DNA of 64,000 bases, taken from Gadus chalcogrammus (lineage: Eukaryota > Chordata > Actinopteri > Gadiformes > Gadidae). The notes beneath the pieces are model-generated. The model had not been told where the DNA came from. It did no database searches and saw nothing but the letters and a program-made list of their open reading frames with translations. Positions 57,589 through 64,000 of this stretch are shown here, piece after piece. Position numbers and translations under genes: made by a program. Each line of letters opens with the position of its first letter. Position 1 is the first letter of the stretch. The DNA lies in the NCBI RefSeq assembly GCF_026213295.1, contig NC_079426.1, positions 21,095,139-21,159,138 on the forward strand. The letters are read 5' to 3'.

Positions 57589-58060
57589 TTGTTCTCTACC
57601 CCCCCCCCCCCCCCCCCCCCCCGCCAATTGTTTCTCCCCCCCCCCCACCCCCTCCCCCCCCCCCCCCCCCCCCCCCCCCCGTCAACAATTGTTCTCTACC
57701 CCCCCCCCCCCCCCCCCCCCCCCCGCCGTCAACAATTGTTTCTCCCCCCCCCCCCCCCGCTTGAAGGTAGGTTTGCTGGTAGATCTCGGGAGGTTGGCTA
57801 CTTGAAAAGTAGATCTTGGGTCAAAAAAGGTTGGGCACCCCTGCCATAGACTGTGTAAATAGGTTTGAACGCATGCATGATCACTTAAGATACACAAGAT
57901 AATAATAATTAGTCCTTAATTCTTCAGCTTTAGATGTGTACCATAACAATACCTAATATAATCTTGTACATAACAGTCATCAAACTAAATCCTGTCCTTT
58001 TCATGTGTGTGTTTTTTTTTTTAGAAATTAGACACCAGAATGCAAAGCCAGCCACATTAA
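47075..58060 (+). CDS. ccdc172: Coiled-coil domain-containing protein 172, complete, 8 exons
   Basis: CCDC172 is a mostly helical coiled-coil protein expressed in testis and reported to associate with tektin; its molecular role is little known. Exons 47075-47153, 47265-47338, 48069-48185, 48500-48665, 49190-49291, 49670-49772, 56655-56742 and 58025-58060 all have GT-AG borders. They join in frame to 765 nt (254 residues plus stop), close to the mammalian length of about 258. Diagnostic segments are the start MSLDNLFQQIIFTE, then TQQLYEMKLQ, FLEEIGRFNN, ELEHQKNGRINSLLEENKAL, LKPQTDSTCMRLKKEQELLK and the end KLDTRMQSQPH. The heptad-rich composition (Glu, Lys, Gln, Leu) fits a coiled coil over nearly the whole length. 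The gene lies head-to-head with gfra1, as in mammals, which supports the call. No truncation or frameshift is seen. Confidence 0.95.
47265..47338 (+). CDS. ccdc172: ccdc172 exon 2
   Basis: Acceptor aaagtttcag|TCGTCC, donor AACAAG|gtacga; 74 nt, phase 1 to 0. Encodes VVRYEEKIKASNEKLTKNNQ and following residues. The upstream intron is only 111 bp. Confidence 0.9.
48069..48185 (+). CDS. ccdc172: ccdc172 exon 3
   Basis: Acceptor cctgtcctctcag|ACTCAG, donor CATCTG|gtgact; 117 nt, phase 0 to 0. Encodes TQQLYEMKLQNDLMKKQEQQ and onward, a strong coiled-coil segment. Confidence 0.93.
48500..48665 (+). CDS. ccdc172: ccdc172 exon 4
   Basis: Acceptor ttcatgacag|GATCGAATC, donor CATAAAG|gtaacg; 166 nt, phase 0 to 1. 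Encodes the EEQEQFLEEIGRFNNCFSL segment, aligned with EEEEKFIKEITDFNN in mammals. The acceptor has a weak polypyrimidine tract, so the first few residues are less certain. Confidence 0.88.
49190..49291 (+). CDS. ccdc172: ccdc172 exon 5
   Basis: Acceptor ctgtttacactcag|AGATGG, donor AACAAAG|gtaaat; 102 nt, phase 1 to 1. Encodes EMELEHQKNGRINSLLEENK and onward. Confidence 0.93.
49468..49546. repeat. (GA)n microsatellite in ccdc172 intron 5
   Basis: About 78 bp of pure GA, 124 bp upstream of the exon 6 acceptor in a 378-bp intron. Confidence 0.97.
49670..49772 (+). CDS. ccdc172: ccdc172 exon 6
   Basis: Acceptor gtgtttttttgtag|ACTTCG, donor ATGAG|gtgagt; 103 nt, phase 1 to 2. Ends with LKPQTDSTCMR, matching EKPQNDTECLR at the same place in mammals. 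Confidence 0.92.
49773..50860. other. ccdc172 intron 6, left part
   Basis: AT-rich unique sequence with a short (TA)n at 49849-49865. No other feature is supported. Confidence 0.5.
50861..51392. mobile_element. Short inverted-repeat DNA transposon inserted in a (TA)n array
   Basis: The element spans about 50891-51362, with TGCTGTCA at the left end and TGACAGCA at the right. Internal sequence is rich in ATTAATCGCG and TTAACGCCGTTA motifs, as in common fish non-autonomous elements. (TA)n runs at 50864-50888 and 51366-51391 look like one array split by the insertion. The superfamily was not determined. Confidence 0.65.
51401..52250. mobile_element. Non-autonomous hAT-like element, 850 bp
   Basis: Terminal inverted repeats begin CAGTGTTGGG at 51401 and end CCCAACACTG at 52250. 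Flanks TATACATA and TTTATATA (51393-51400 and 52251-52258) match at six of eight bases, consistent with an 8-bp hAT target duplication after decay. The interior has a block at 51590-51770 (GCGAACGCACCTTGGTCCGATA-like) that may be a second nested element. The 160-codon ORF at 51425 has no transposase features. Confidence 0.7.
52259..54885. other. ccdc172 intron 6, middle part
   Basis: Unique AT-rich sequence. No exon or repeat array is supported. Confidence 0.5.
54886..54946. repeat. Short interrupted (GT)n
   Basis: About 60 bp of GT with GGTT and CGTG interruptions. Confidence 0.9.
54947..56654. other. ccdc172 intron 6, right part
   Basis: Unique AT-rich sequence leading to the exon 7 acceptor. 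No other feature is supported. Confidence 0.5.
56655..56742 (+). CDS. ccdc172: ccdc172 exon 7
   Basis: Acceptor tttgttacccag|GTTAAAG, donor CAATCT|gtgagt; 88 nt, phase 2 to 0. Encodes LKKEQELLKEGDLELVRKAL followed by SLEIRFLQS, a clear match to the conserved C-terminal block. It lies 6.9 kb downstream of exon 6. Confidence 0.94.
57424..57486 (+). pseudogene. Truncated hAT transposase N-terminus
   Basis: The frame reads MAEGKQAKTYHFHPEWEEDY and then TGA. HPEWEEDY is a recurrent N-terminal motif of ZBED/GTF2IRD2-type hAT transposases. The downstream transposase is deleted and replaced by C-rich repeats, so no function is expected. Confidence 0.6.
57555..57765. repeat. Tandem poly-C tracts with CAATTGTT spacers
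   Basis: Five or more C runs, the longer ones about 15-24 bases, are separated by repeated CAATTGTTCTCTACC or CAATTGTTTCTCC spacers. Apparent Pro-rich ORFs here are repeat artefacts. Confidence 0.9.
58025..58060 (+). CDS. ccdc172: ccdc172 exon 8 (terminal coding)
   Basis: Acceptor with a long T tract, ttttttag|AAATTAG, then KLDTRMQSQPH and TAA at 58058-58060. The short poorly conserved tail is typical of the family. AATAAA motifs follow at 58532 and 58616; which one is used is unknown. Confidence 0.85.
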   Translation, partial: KLDTRMQSQPH

Positions 58061-58531
58061 GGGGAGCCACACATACAGGAACTCTTTGTGTTTTATAGAT
58101 TCTTGGACAGTTTGTTTTTATGTTCCATTTTAATTCAAACTTTATTGAAACTATGCTTTAAAAATTACTGCACTGAGTTAAAGAAAAGGTCCCGCCTTCT
58201 CATATTCAAAGTAAACATTGAATATGAAATAGTTATACTGATACTCCTAATAGAATAATAACTCGCCAAGAATATTCAATTGTTTAATAATCTCATCTAG
58301 CTCTGGCAAATACTTTGTTACTGTTCACGGCTGGTTACAGGTCATTGACAGTGTTCTAACGCCACCTCCTGGTATCTCTCTGATGTTGCAATCCACCTTT
58401 TTTACCTTTAACACTAAGCAGCATAAGTGATCACTGGGAGAAGTAATTTACATAATTGATTATTAGAGTGCCTTCAGTTCCAAAGGGCAATTCTTTGGTA
58501 GGCCTACTTCTGGTAAAAATGACTGAATGTT

Positions 58532-58621
58532 AATAAATGGATCGAGAAGTCGATAGCTATTGAGGTTCTGCAATCCCATTTGATGTGGCCGCGACCCAAC
58601 TATGGGATTGGTTGTAATAAA
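58532..58621 (+). terminator. ccdc172: Candidate ccdc172 polyadenylation signals
   Basis: AATAAA occurs at 58532-58537 and 58616-58621, 470-560 bp after the stop codon. They are the first canonical hexamers seen downstream. Confidence 0.3.
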
Positions 58622-58839
58622 CAACTAGCATTAAGCTAAGTCACCCATATGCAATCACAACATAATGCAAATACTGTACAACCCCTTGGCCTTTTGCATT
58701 ATTACAGAGGCATCCATTAAATCTTCGATTATATATCTCATACACACACATGCACAAACTTAGTCTTTAGAACTTGTAGCCCGACTTTAGACATGTTGAC
58801 ACAAACATATACATCCATCTTAATGAATGTTTTTTTTAT

Positions 58840-58980
58840 TAAAGATTCATTTTTGCATTTATACTTTATTATAGAGTGAGATAGACCGGAAGGTATGGGA
58901 GAGAGAGGGGAGGACATGGAGCAAAGGACCACGGTCAGGAATCAAACACAGGTCGCTGCGATCACGACTAGGCCTTAATT
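58840..58980. repeat. Dispersed-repeat fragment, SINE-like
   Basis: The segment with GGAAGGTATGGGAGAGAGAG and AATCAAACACAGGTCGCTGCG resembles a very common fish interspersed repeat ending in a tRNA-like GATTCGAACC motif. It lies in or beside the 3' UTR of the minus-strand gene. Confidence 0.4.
58865..58870 (-). terminator. Polyadenylation signal of the minus-strand gene
   Basis: TTTATT on the plus strand is AATAAA on the minus strand, 202 bp after the TAA at 59072-59074. A second copy is at 58835-58840. Confidence 0.45.
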
Positions 58981-59071
58981 TTACTCGCTCAGAGTAATGG
59001 TGAGCCACCCATTCCATCTTAATTATTAACTGAAATCTTTCCGCAACATCTAAATCAGTCCCTGATTTATG

Positions 59072-59241
59072 TTAGTTACACTTGAGGGTACTATTCGTGA
59101 CAGCTCCAGTTATCTGTTGTGCTCTCAGCTCGGTGATAAACTCCTGGATGACTTCTTCCGGACCCAAGTCTTTTGTTTTCAGGCAATTTTTCTGGCCCTT
59201 AAAATATGATGACGGTTTGGCAGAAATCTGAGAAGTTGACA
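59072..59241 (-). CDS. Unknown secreted gene, exon 6 (terminal)
   Basis: Acceptor tgttggtctccag|TGTCAA, entering in phase 1, then 56 codons to TAA at 59072. Encodes a Ser-rich linker, KNCLKTKDLGPEEVIQEFIT and ELRAQQITGAVTNSTLKCN. The open frame over the whole exon in the only compatible phase supports it. Confidence 0.7.
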
Positions 59242-62200
59242 CTGGAGACCAACAGGCAAAGAGAAGGGAGTGTTACAAGGGACATGGGGGCAGTTGAAGT
59301 CCGGTCAGAAGGGTACATTTTTTCACTTTTTACACTGTGCAATAAGTAACCAAACAATGGTTTTGGTTGGTGTCTGGATCAATGCAATAACAAGTAATGC
59401 AAGATCGCAAATCAATAATACGTTCAAATGGAAATGTTCTACAATGGGAGGGTATTTTATGCAGAAGACACTCAAGGCAAATACATTTTAAACCTCAGCA
59501 AGAGATTTCAGCAATCAGCTTTGGCTCAGGGCTGATGATCAATAGATTTAATTAATTCTTACGATGGCAAACGGCAAGTATGTTTCCTCCGATGAACTGG
59601 GTCGTCCAGCTCCCCGCGGAGCACACTTCATACGGCCGTCCCCTCCGGAGGAAACTGAAATCATAACCCTGAGAGAAATGAATGTCACACCAGTCATTCT
59701 ATAAATCTTTTTCAGACACAGATTTACATGCATTCTTCATCACATTATGAATAAAGAGCATGCATGATTTAAGGGTTCCTTTGACAGGCCTATTCACATT
59801 GGATGAGGTTCCAGTGATTCACCTCAGTTTGGGCCCTGATTTTGTTACCCTTACCCTTAACTAGAGCTTTACCATGCTTAAAAGCAAAAATAACCTCATA
59901 TGCTCATATTAAAAAAGCTTTCTTTCAAATATATCATTATGTTTGTGAGGCTGGAGAAAGACCAGATTTCAGTTTACGAAAAATTATCTATGACTGCTTT
60001 GGCATATTAACAGTGAAATTACTATGTGGTTAAACTAACATGGTTTCTGATGAATCAGTAACAGTGGGCAAATTTTTTCTTGCCAGAGACATTTGTAAGT
60101 TTCTTTAACCTCATCCACACCTAACCCTGATTTTGCCACAACAATAAAAACATGCTGCTCATCCATTTTCAACCCAGACATAAACCTCCAATGAGTCCGG
60201 CTTTGCTTGGCTTGATTGCCTTAAAGGTTGGGTATGGAATACTCTTTTTTGGCCATTTTTGCAAAATTACCTTGAAATCCTTATCATAACCCACTTAGAG
60301 CCACTGGGTTAGAAGTACTGACATGAAAATTAAACGAGTCAATCATCTGTGGAACGGGCAGGGCTCGAAAAACTCCAGCCAATGATTGCCAGAACCACCG
60401 AATGGCATTGGACAGTGAGTACGTCAATCAAACGGTCGTACTGCACTCCCCCTCCCCCGCTCCCCGCACTTGACTCCCTTCGTGCACGTACTCAAAGCTC
60501 GTGACCCAGAGCAAGCTTCTGTTTGTTGTTGTCCTGCGTTAGCTACTGGAGCTAGCTAACTAGCTAAACCAGCACTAGAATACAACCCTAAACTCCAACC
60601 TAGCTAGGCTGGCTCGCTCTCGCGCATCTGTGTTCTCGCTCGTGCATGATTGCGCGTCCATGTACTTGGAATGGGAGGAGTCAGAGTCAAGGAGAGGGGG
60701 TAGGACCATTCGAGTTGTGTGTTTCAAAATCTGCTGGCGTTCGCAATCCCATACCCAACCTTTAAGCATTAAGGAATTTAATGTTCCTTATTATTATTAT
60801 TTTAAGCCGATGAGCAATAACTAAGCAAAAGCATTGTCTGTACATCTTCGATCTTCGTCTTGGCTAATCGCATGCTCAGCCAGTAGCTACTGGAAGGGTT
60901 TGTGGCGAAACATCCTGTCTGCACACCAACCCTCTTAAACATAGTATACATTTGATCCACGTGCAGATACTATGTTTGTTTGTCAGATTAATGCTAATTT
61001 ATGAATGTTGTGGTAGAAATTAACCTTACATTTTATGTTAAACTATGATTATTATTAGGCCTACATATCATATAGATACTTTAATAGTGGAAAATAGCTG
61101 ATCACCTTTCCCCTTATGTGCCATGTGGCACCAGTGAGTGGGTCCAGTCTATTCCCATCTGATGTACTCTCTGAAGAAAATACTGACATTCCACACGTGT
61201 GCATCATCTCTGTTTGTATGAAGGATAATATATGTTTAAGGCACATTGGGACTCAGAAGACACAGGGGTATGCTGCCAATCAACACAGTATGCCTGATGG
61301 GAAATTCTATATTTGATGAAAGTCCAAATTTGTATTGTGTAAAATTCGGGGATATAAGGAGCTCTGGGATTCATTCGTAGTGTGTATTCGCGAAAATACC
61401 ATTCAGCTTTGTTGTCTCTCGTTTGCGGGTGGCAATAAACTCTCCATCTATACTTGACCTGGACTCTCCGATTCCTCTTGCCTATAGCTAGTTGAAGTGA
61501 ATTAGATAAGTCGTTATTAGAAATCCCAACACAATGTGTAATGCATTCAATTGAGAAAGAAAGCGATTGGCGTTTTTTCCTTAATTAATTGAGGTTATAT
61601 ATTTATGTTTATATTTAGTAATTATGTCGGAATGGGTTTTTTGTCCGAACAACCGCATAGTCCTGTAGTGTCTGCACAAAGTCACCAAACTAATTACAAC
61701 ACCATCAATATAACTTACAACAAGAGCATCTCCCAATGTCTCAAACAATAAATCGTTACTAAACTGAACTGTCAGGACACCTGAAAGCGAGCTCTCTGGT
61801 GAATACGCATTTTGAAGTGTCTCAAAGTCAATGCATAACGCTTCGATCTGTAAAATCCTTGTTGCACCTAGGAAATAGTTATTGTATGCCTTTCAGTTCT
61901 GTTTTTGTCTCGTGGGCCTATAGGGGCAGGCCTCGAGCCAATTCAAACTTTAGTTTGGTCTTTCAGTATTGAATATGTGCTTGTGATGCTACATTTTCGT
62001 AAGTTATATTTCAACCACACACACAGACAGAAGCTGTGTGGATATATAAGCGTGCCGGCAGAAACTCAGCAAGGGCAGAGGCTCACAAAGCTGACATTAA
62101 GAGGCTGCAGAGTACCTAAGTAATAGGCTCAGTACAGGAGCTCTCTACTTGGAGAAATCGATTCACGCCAGCATCACAATTCTTTGCTACTTAACATGTG

Positions 62201-63745
62201 TGGTCAAGTTGACTCAAACATCTTTAATGTTATCTTTGTGGTAGCAAATGAACGATAGGTACTACAGACTGTGGTATAGTCAAGTGGATTCCATTAGTCA
62301 ATACACATCACCTACATTCTGTTCTGTTTGGTGTTAAGCCACCTAAAAGATAAAATCACACCCATCTTGTTAAATATTATTGCAATATTCACAGAATCAC
62401 AGTAATTTCAGATTTGCAATGATACCCACTCCAAAATGGGATATCATATATCTGAAGGTCCCTGTTGATTCCAGTCCCTACTCTGGACCTTAGAATTGTT
62501 CTGACTTTCGTTATTATTAGTCATTATTTATTTTCTACACAGATCTAAGTACCCCTCTCATCCTGGGCCACTGTCAGCCAGGCAGCGCTAATTAAAATGA
62601 AGCCATTGATTGGCCAACGTTATAACCAAAAGCCGGCCAGATTCCCTCTGTCCATAACCCTGTGGGATGTAGCCTCAACCCCGGAGAAATCCTATTCATG
62701 AAAGCCCAGAAGTAGTCCAAAAAATTCCACACACGCTTTGTGAAAATATAATTGGCTGTTGAAACTGACACATCCACTTGAATATCAAAGGAATTCACTA
62801 CAGCCACAGAAGGCCAAACTTTCACAGTTTTCTATACATCAAATAGCTTGGAATACAACCAGTGGGAAACAATAACCAACAGTGTAGCATGTGTATACAG
62901 TACACTAACTTAATGGATATACCGTAATCTTCATTGACTAAGATAGGTAGTACTTACATGGTTACACATCGGCTTGCAGTAGACTTTCTCCTCGATGTCA
63001 ACACATACTACTCCTCCATTGCTGTGCACCTTTACTGATGGAGACCCGTTAGACAAATGACAACCTATAGGCAGGAAGATAGGAATCAGAAAATCAATCA
63101 TTTAGGATAACACTCCTCGCTCAATGATTAAAAGCAGGGCCTTTCTCTCTGGTTTGTATGCTACCGTCAACTGGATGACTGGACTGCTTGAGCATTGTAG
63201 TCAGCATTGCCATGGAGTGCAGAATTTGAGCTCTATCCTCTGCACTCCATTTGGACAAGAGATAACGGTACAGGACTCGGCTGCAACCTGTTGGACAGAG
63301 GAGACACACCAACTAAGACTTTAGTGCTGTTTCTTGCCATGGCCATTTTGGTCTCTTCTATCTCATTAGAAGTTAACGGCATTCTCTAGACTAGAGAACA
63401 CACTGCTGACGATCAATGATAATGATGCATTAATACTTACTCTGTCCTGGTGAAACATGTCTGTGGTACAATTTTCCTGTACATTTTGTAGTACAACAGT
63501 GCTGGCAAGCAATGCTGCGCACAGCCAAGCACACAGACACGTAGACACACACGACACAAAAAAATCAACAAATGTATGCCATGTAATGGAACGGTAAACA
63601 TGTAGCTGTATACCGGTACAAAGTAGCGGATTACTGATAGAAATTATTCTCTGTTCAGGCTATTTTGCAATTAAGTTAAGAGCAAATAAAAGGCCTTCGT
63701 ACCTGTCAGTATGCAGAGACATAGCGGCGTCACTTTTGTTCCCAT
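59072..63745 (-). CDS. Unrecognised secreted cysteine-rich protein with sushi-like module, 6 exons
   Basis: Six minus-strand exons with GT-AG borders are seen: 63745-63703, 63514-63441, 63287-63165 (or 63237-63165), 63064-62958, 59668-59563 and 59241-59072. Exons 1-2 give a clean signal peptide, MGTKVTPLCLCILTALLAST. Exons 4-5 hold a CCP-like pattern: CHLSNGS, YCKPMCNHGYDF, YEVC, SAGSW and ILAVC. Exon 6 encodes a helical tail (LGPEEVIQEFITELRAQQ), one N-glycosylation motif (NST) and CN-stop. Exons 4-6 chain in one frame only. Exons 1-2 reach that frame only if exon 3 uses the inner acceptor at 63237, giving 190 residues. With the outer acceptor the signal-peptide frame stops at TGA 63201. A TATA-like box at 63800-63807 supports a real promoter. 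Function is unknown; a frameshifted pseudogene or an assembly indel is possible. Confidence 0.62.
59563..59668 (-). CDS. Unknown secreted gene, exon 5
   Basis: Acceptor ttctctcag|GGTTATG, donor TGCCATC|gtaaga; 106 nt, phase 0 to 1. Encodes GYDFSFLRRGRPYEVCSAGS and WTTQFIGGNILAVC, the second half of the sushi-like module with its Gly-Tyr, Cys, Trp and final Cys positions. Confidence 0.75.
60221..60765. mobile_element. piggyBac-like MITE with TTAA target duplication
   Basis: The element body is 60225-60761, with ends AGGTTGGGTATGG and CCATACCCAACCT, perfect inverted copies. TTAA lies immediately outside both ends (60221-60224 and 60762-60765), the target signature of piggyBac transposons. No transposase is present. 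The interior includes a CpG-rich segment at 60430-60660. Confidence 0.8.
61320..61500 (+). repeat. LTR-like segment (candidate solo LTR fragment)
   Basis: A TATA-like GATATAAGG (61352) is followed about 75 bp later by an AATAAACTCTCC polyadenylation-type motif and then pyrimidine-rich sequence, the order found in retroelement LTR R/U5 regions. No partner LTR, primer-binding site or coding region was found. Confidence 0.3.
62958..63064 (-). CDS. Unknown secreted gene, exon 4
   Basis: Acceptor cctgcctatag|GTTGTC, donor AACCAT|gtaagt; 107 nt, phase 1 to 0. Encodes CHLSNGSPSVKVHSNGGVVC and VDIEEKVYCKPMCNH, the first half of the sushi-like module. Confidence 0.72.
63165..63287 (-). CDS. Unknown secreted gene, exon 3 (acceptor uncertain)
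   Basis: Outer acceptor ctctgtccaacag|GTTGCA at 63287, donor GTTGACG|gtagca at 63165. From the outer acceptor, the frame continuing exon 2 reads VAAESCTVISCPNGVQRIEL then KFCTPWQC and TGA. The frame that fits exon 4 reads CSRVLYRYLLSKWSAEDRAQ and onward to SSHPVDG. An inner acceptor (gtgcagag|GATAGA, 63237) behind a pyrimidine-rich stretch would bring the two into phase. Confidence 0.5.
63441..63514 (-). CDS. Unknown secreted gene, exon 2
   Basis: Acceptor ggctgtgcgcag|CATTGC, donor GACAGA|gtaagt; 74 nt. In the signal-peptide frame it encodes ALLASTVVLQNVQENCTTDM followed by FHQDR. The same exon is open in a second frame that reads IACQHCCTTKCTGKLYHRHV, also cysteine-rich. Confidence 0.6.
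63703..63745 (-). CDS. Unknown secreted gene, exon 1
   Basis: ATG at 63745, donor CTGACAG|gtacga; 43 nt, ends in phase 1. Encodes MGTKVTPLCLCILT, the first part of a signal peptide. A second ATG in another frame (63722, MSLHTD) would join the alternative frame of exon 2 but gives no signal peptide. Confidence 0.65.
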
Positions 63746-63799
63746 GACTGCCAAATATTTTTTGCGTTACAGACTGCGAGCTGACCACTGAGGCTGATT

Positions 63800-63807
63800 C
63801 TTTTATG
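63800..63807 (-). promoter_or_regulatory. TATA-like box of the unknown secreted gene
   Basis: The minus strand reads CATAAAAG about 55 bp before the exon 1 ATG. This leaves room for a transcription start near 63775 and a short 5' UTR. Confidence 0.5.
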
Positions 63808-64000
63808 CCAGGAACCAGTGGCGGGGGTCAAGCTTACACATTGGCCAATATTGGGCAATATTTGGATTCATTCATCGGGAAACAATATTGGGAAACCCTT
63901 GTTGTCGTAGTGAGTCATCGAGTCAGCCTAAAATCAAAATGCAAATAATACAATTTCTTCCAGATTAAATGTTTTGTTTGTTTTGTTTTCTCTGATCTTG
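63808..64000. other. Upstream flank of the unknown secreted gene
   Basis: Unique sequence. ATTGGCCAATATTGGGCAATATTTGG at 63840-63864 contains clustered CCAAT/ATTGG motifs 35-60 bp upstream of the TATA-like box, plausible promoter elements. Confidence 0.35.

Larger units (their letters stand above)
57210..57843. mobile_element. hAT element remnant with perfect 8-bp target duplication
   Basis: The ends are CAGGGGTGCCCAACC at 57210 and GGTTGGGCACCCCTG at 57843, inverted copies of each other. They are flanked on both sides by CCATAGAC (57202-57209 and 57844-57851), a perfect 8-bp hAT target-site duplication. An ATG at 57424 opens a short frame with YHFHPEWEEDY followed by a stop, resembling the start of ZBED-like hAT transposases, so this is an internally deleted copy. 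The interior also carries an A/T homopolymer run (57286-57325) and several long C runs (57555-57765). Confidence 0.88.
59669..62957. other. Intron 4 of the unknown secreted gene
   Basis: A 3.3-kb intron containing a piggyBac-like element (60221-60765), an LTR-like segment near 61330-61490 and an orphan TATA-like site near 62040. The rest is unique AT-rich sequence. Confidence 0.55.

Noticed and set aside
57493..57849. Pro-rich ORFs as a proline-rich protein
   Set aside because: They are translations of poly-C tracts inside a transposon copy.

Overview
This is a window of vertebrate nuclear DNA, almost certainly from a ray-finned fish. The evidence is intron-split genes with GT-AG junctions, the gfra1-ccdc172 gene order known from vertebrates, DNA transposons of fish type (hAT, piggyBac-like and other short inverted-repeat elements), and very abundant (CA)n/(GT)n arrays. 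Dense long AC arrays are a known trait of cod-like fishes, so a gadiform is a reasonable guess but not proven. Nothing here is prokaryotic, and no CRISPR array, operon or phage was seen.

Layout. (1) Positions 1-44584, minus strand: the 5' part of gfra1, the GDNF-family receptor alpha-1. Three coding exons lie at 44521-44584 (signal peptide), 43598-43906 (most of cysteine-rich domain D1) and 42534-42614 (end of D1). Intron 3 fills positions 1-42533 and runs off the window, so the rest of the receptor lies outside. That intron is packed with dinucleotide arrays, several minisatellites (23-bp, 78-bp, about 16-bp and about 98-bp units), a (CACG)n array and some palindromes. (2) Positions 44585-47074: the head-to-head spacer between gfra1 and ccdc172, holding the GC-rich gfra1 5' region and a (GT)n array. 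(3) Positions 47075-58060, plus strand: a complete eight-exon ccdc172 that splices in frame to 254 codons plus stop. Its large introns carry at least three DNA transposons, one with a perfect 8-bp target-site duplication. (4) Positions 59072-63745, minus strand: an unrecognised small secreted cysteine-rich gene of six exons. It is convergent with ccdc172, has a TATA box, a signal peptide and a sushi-like module, and shows an odd reading-frame conflict between its exons 1-2 and its exons 3-6. Nothing like it is expected beside CCDC172 in mammals, where pancreatic-lipase family genes follow.

How the genes relate. GFRA1 is the GPI-anchored co-receptor that presents GDNF to the RET kinase. CCDC172 is a coiled-coil protein of germ or ciliated cells. 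They are conserved neighbours with no known shared pathway. The third gene encodes a predicted secreted protein of unknown function. The main limits are that homology calls rest on recognised protein sequence, repeat families are called from terminal motifs only, and no alignment or transcript data could be used.
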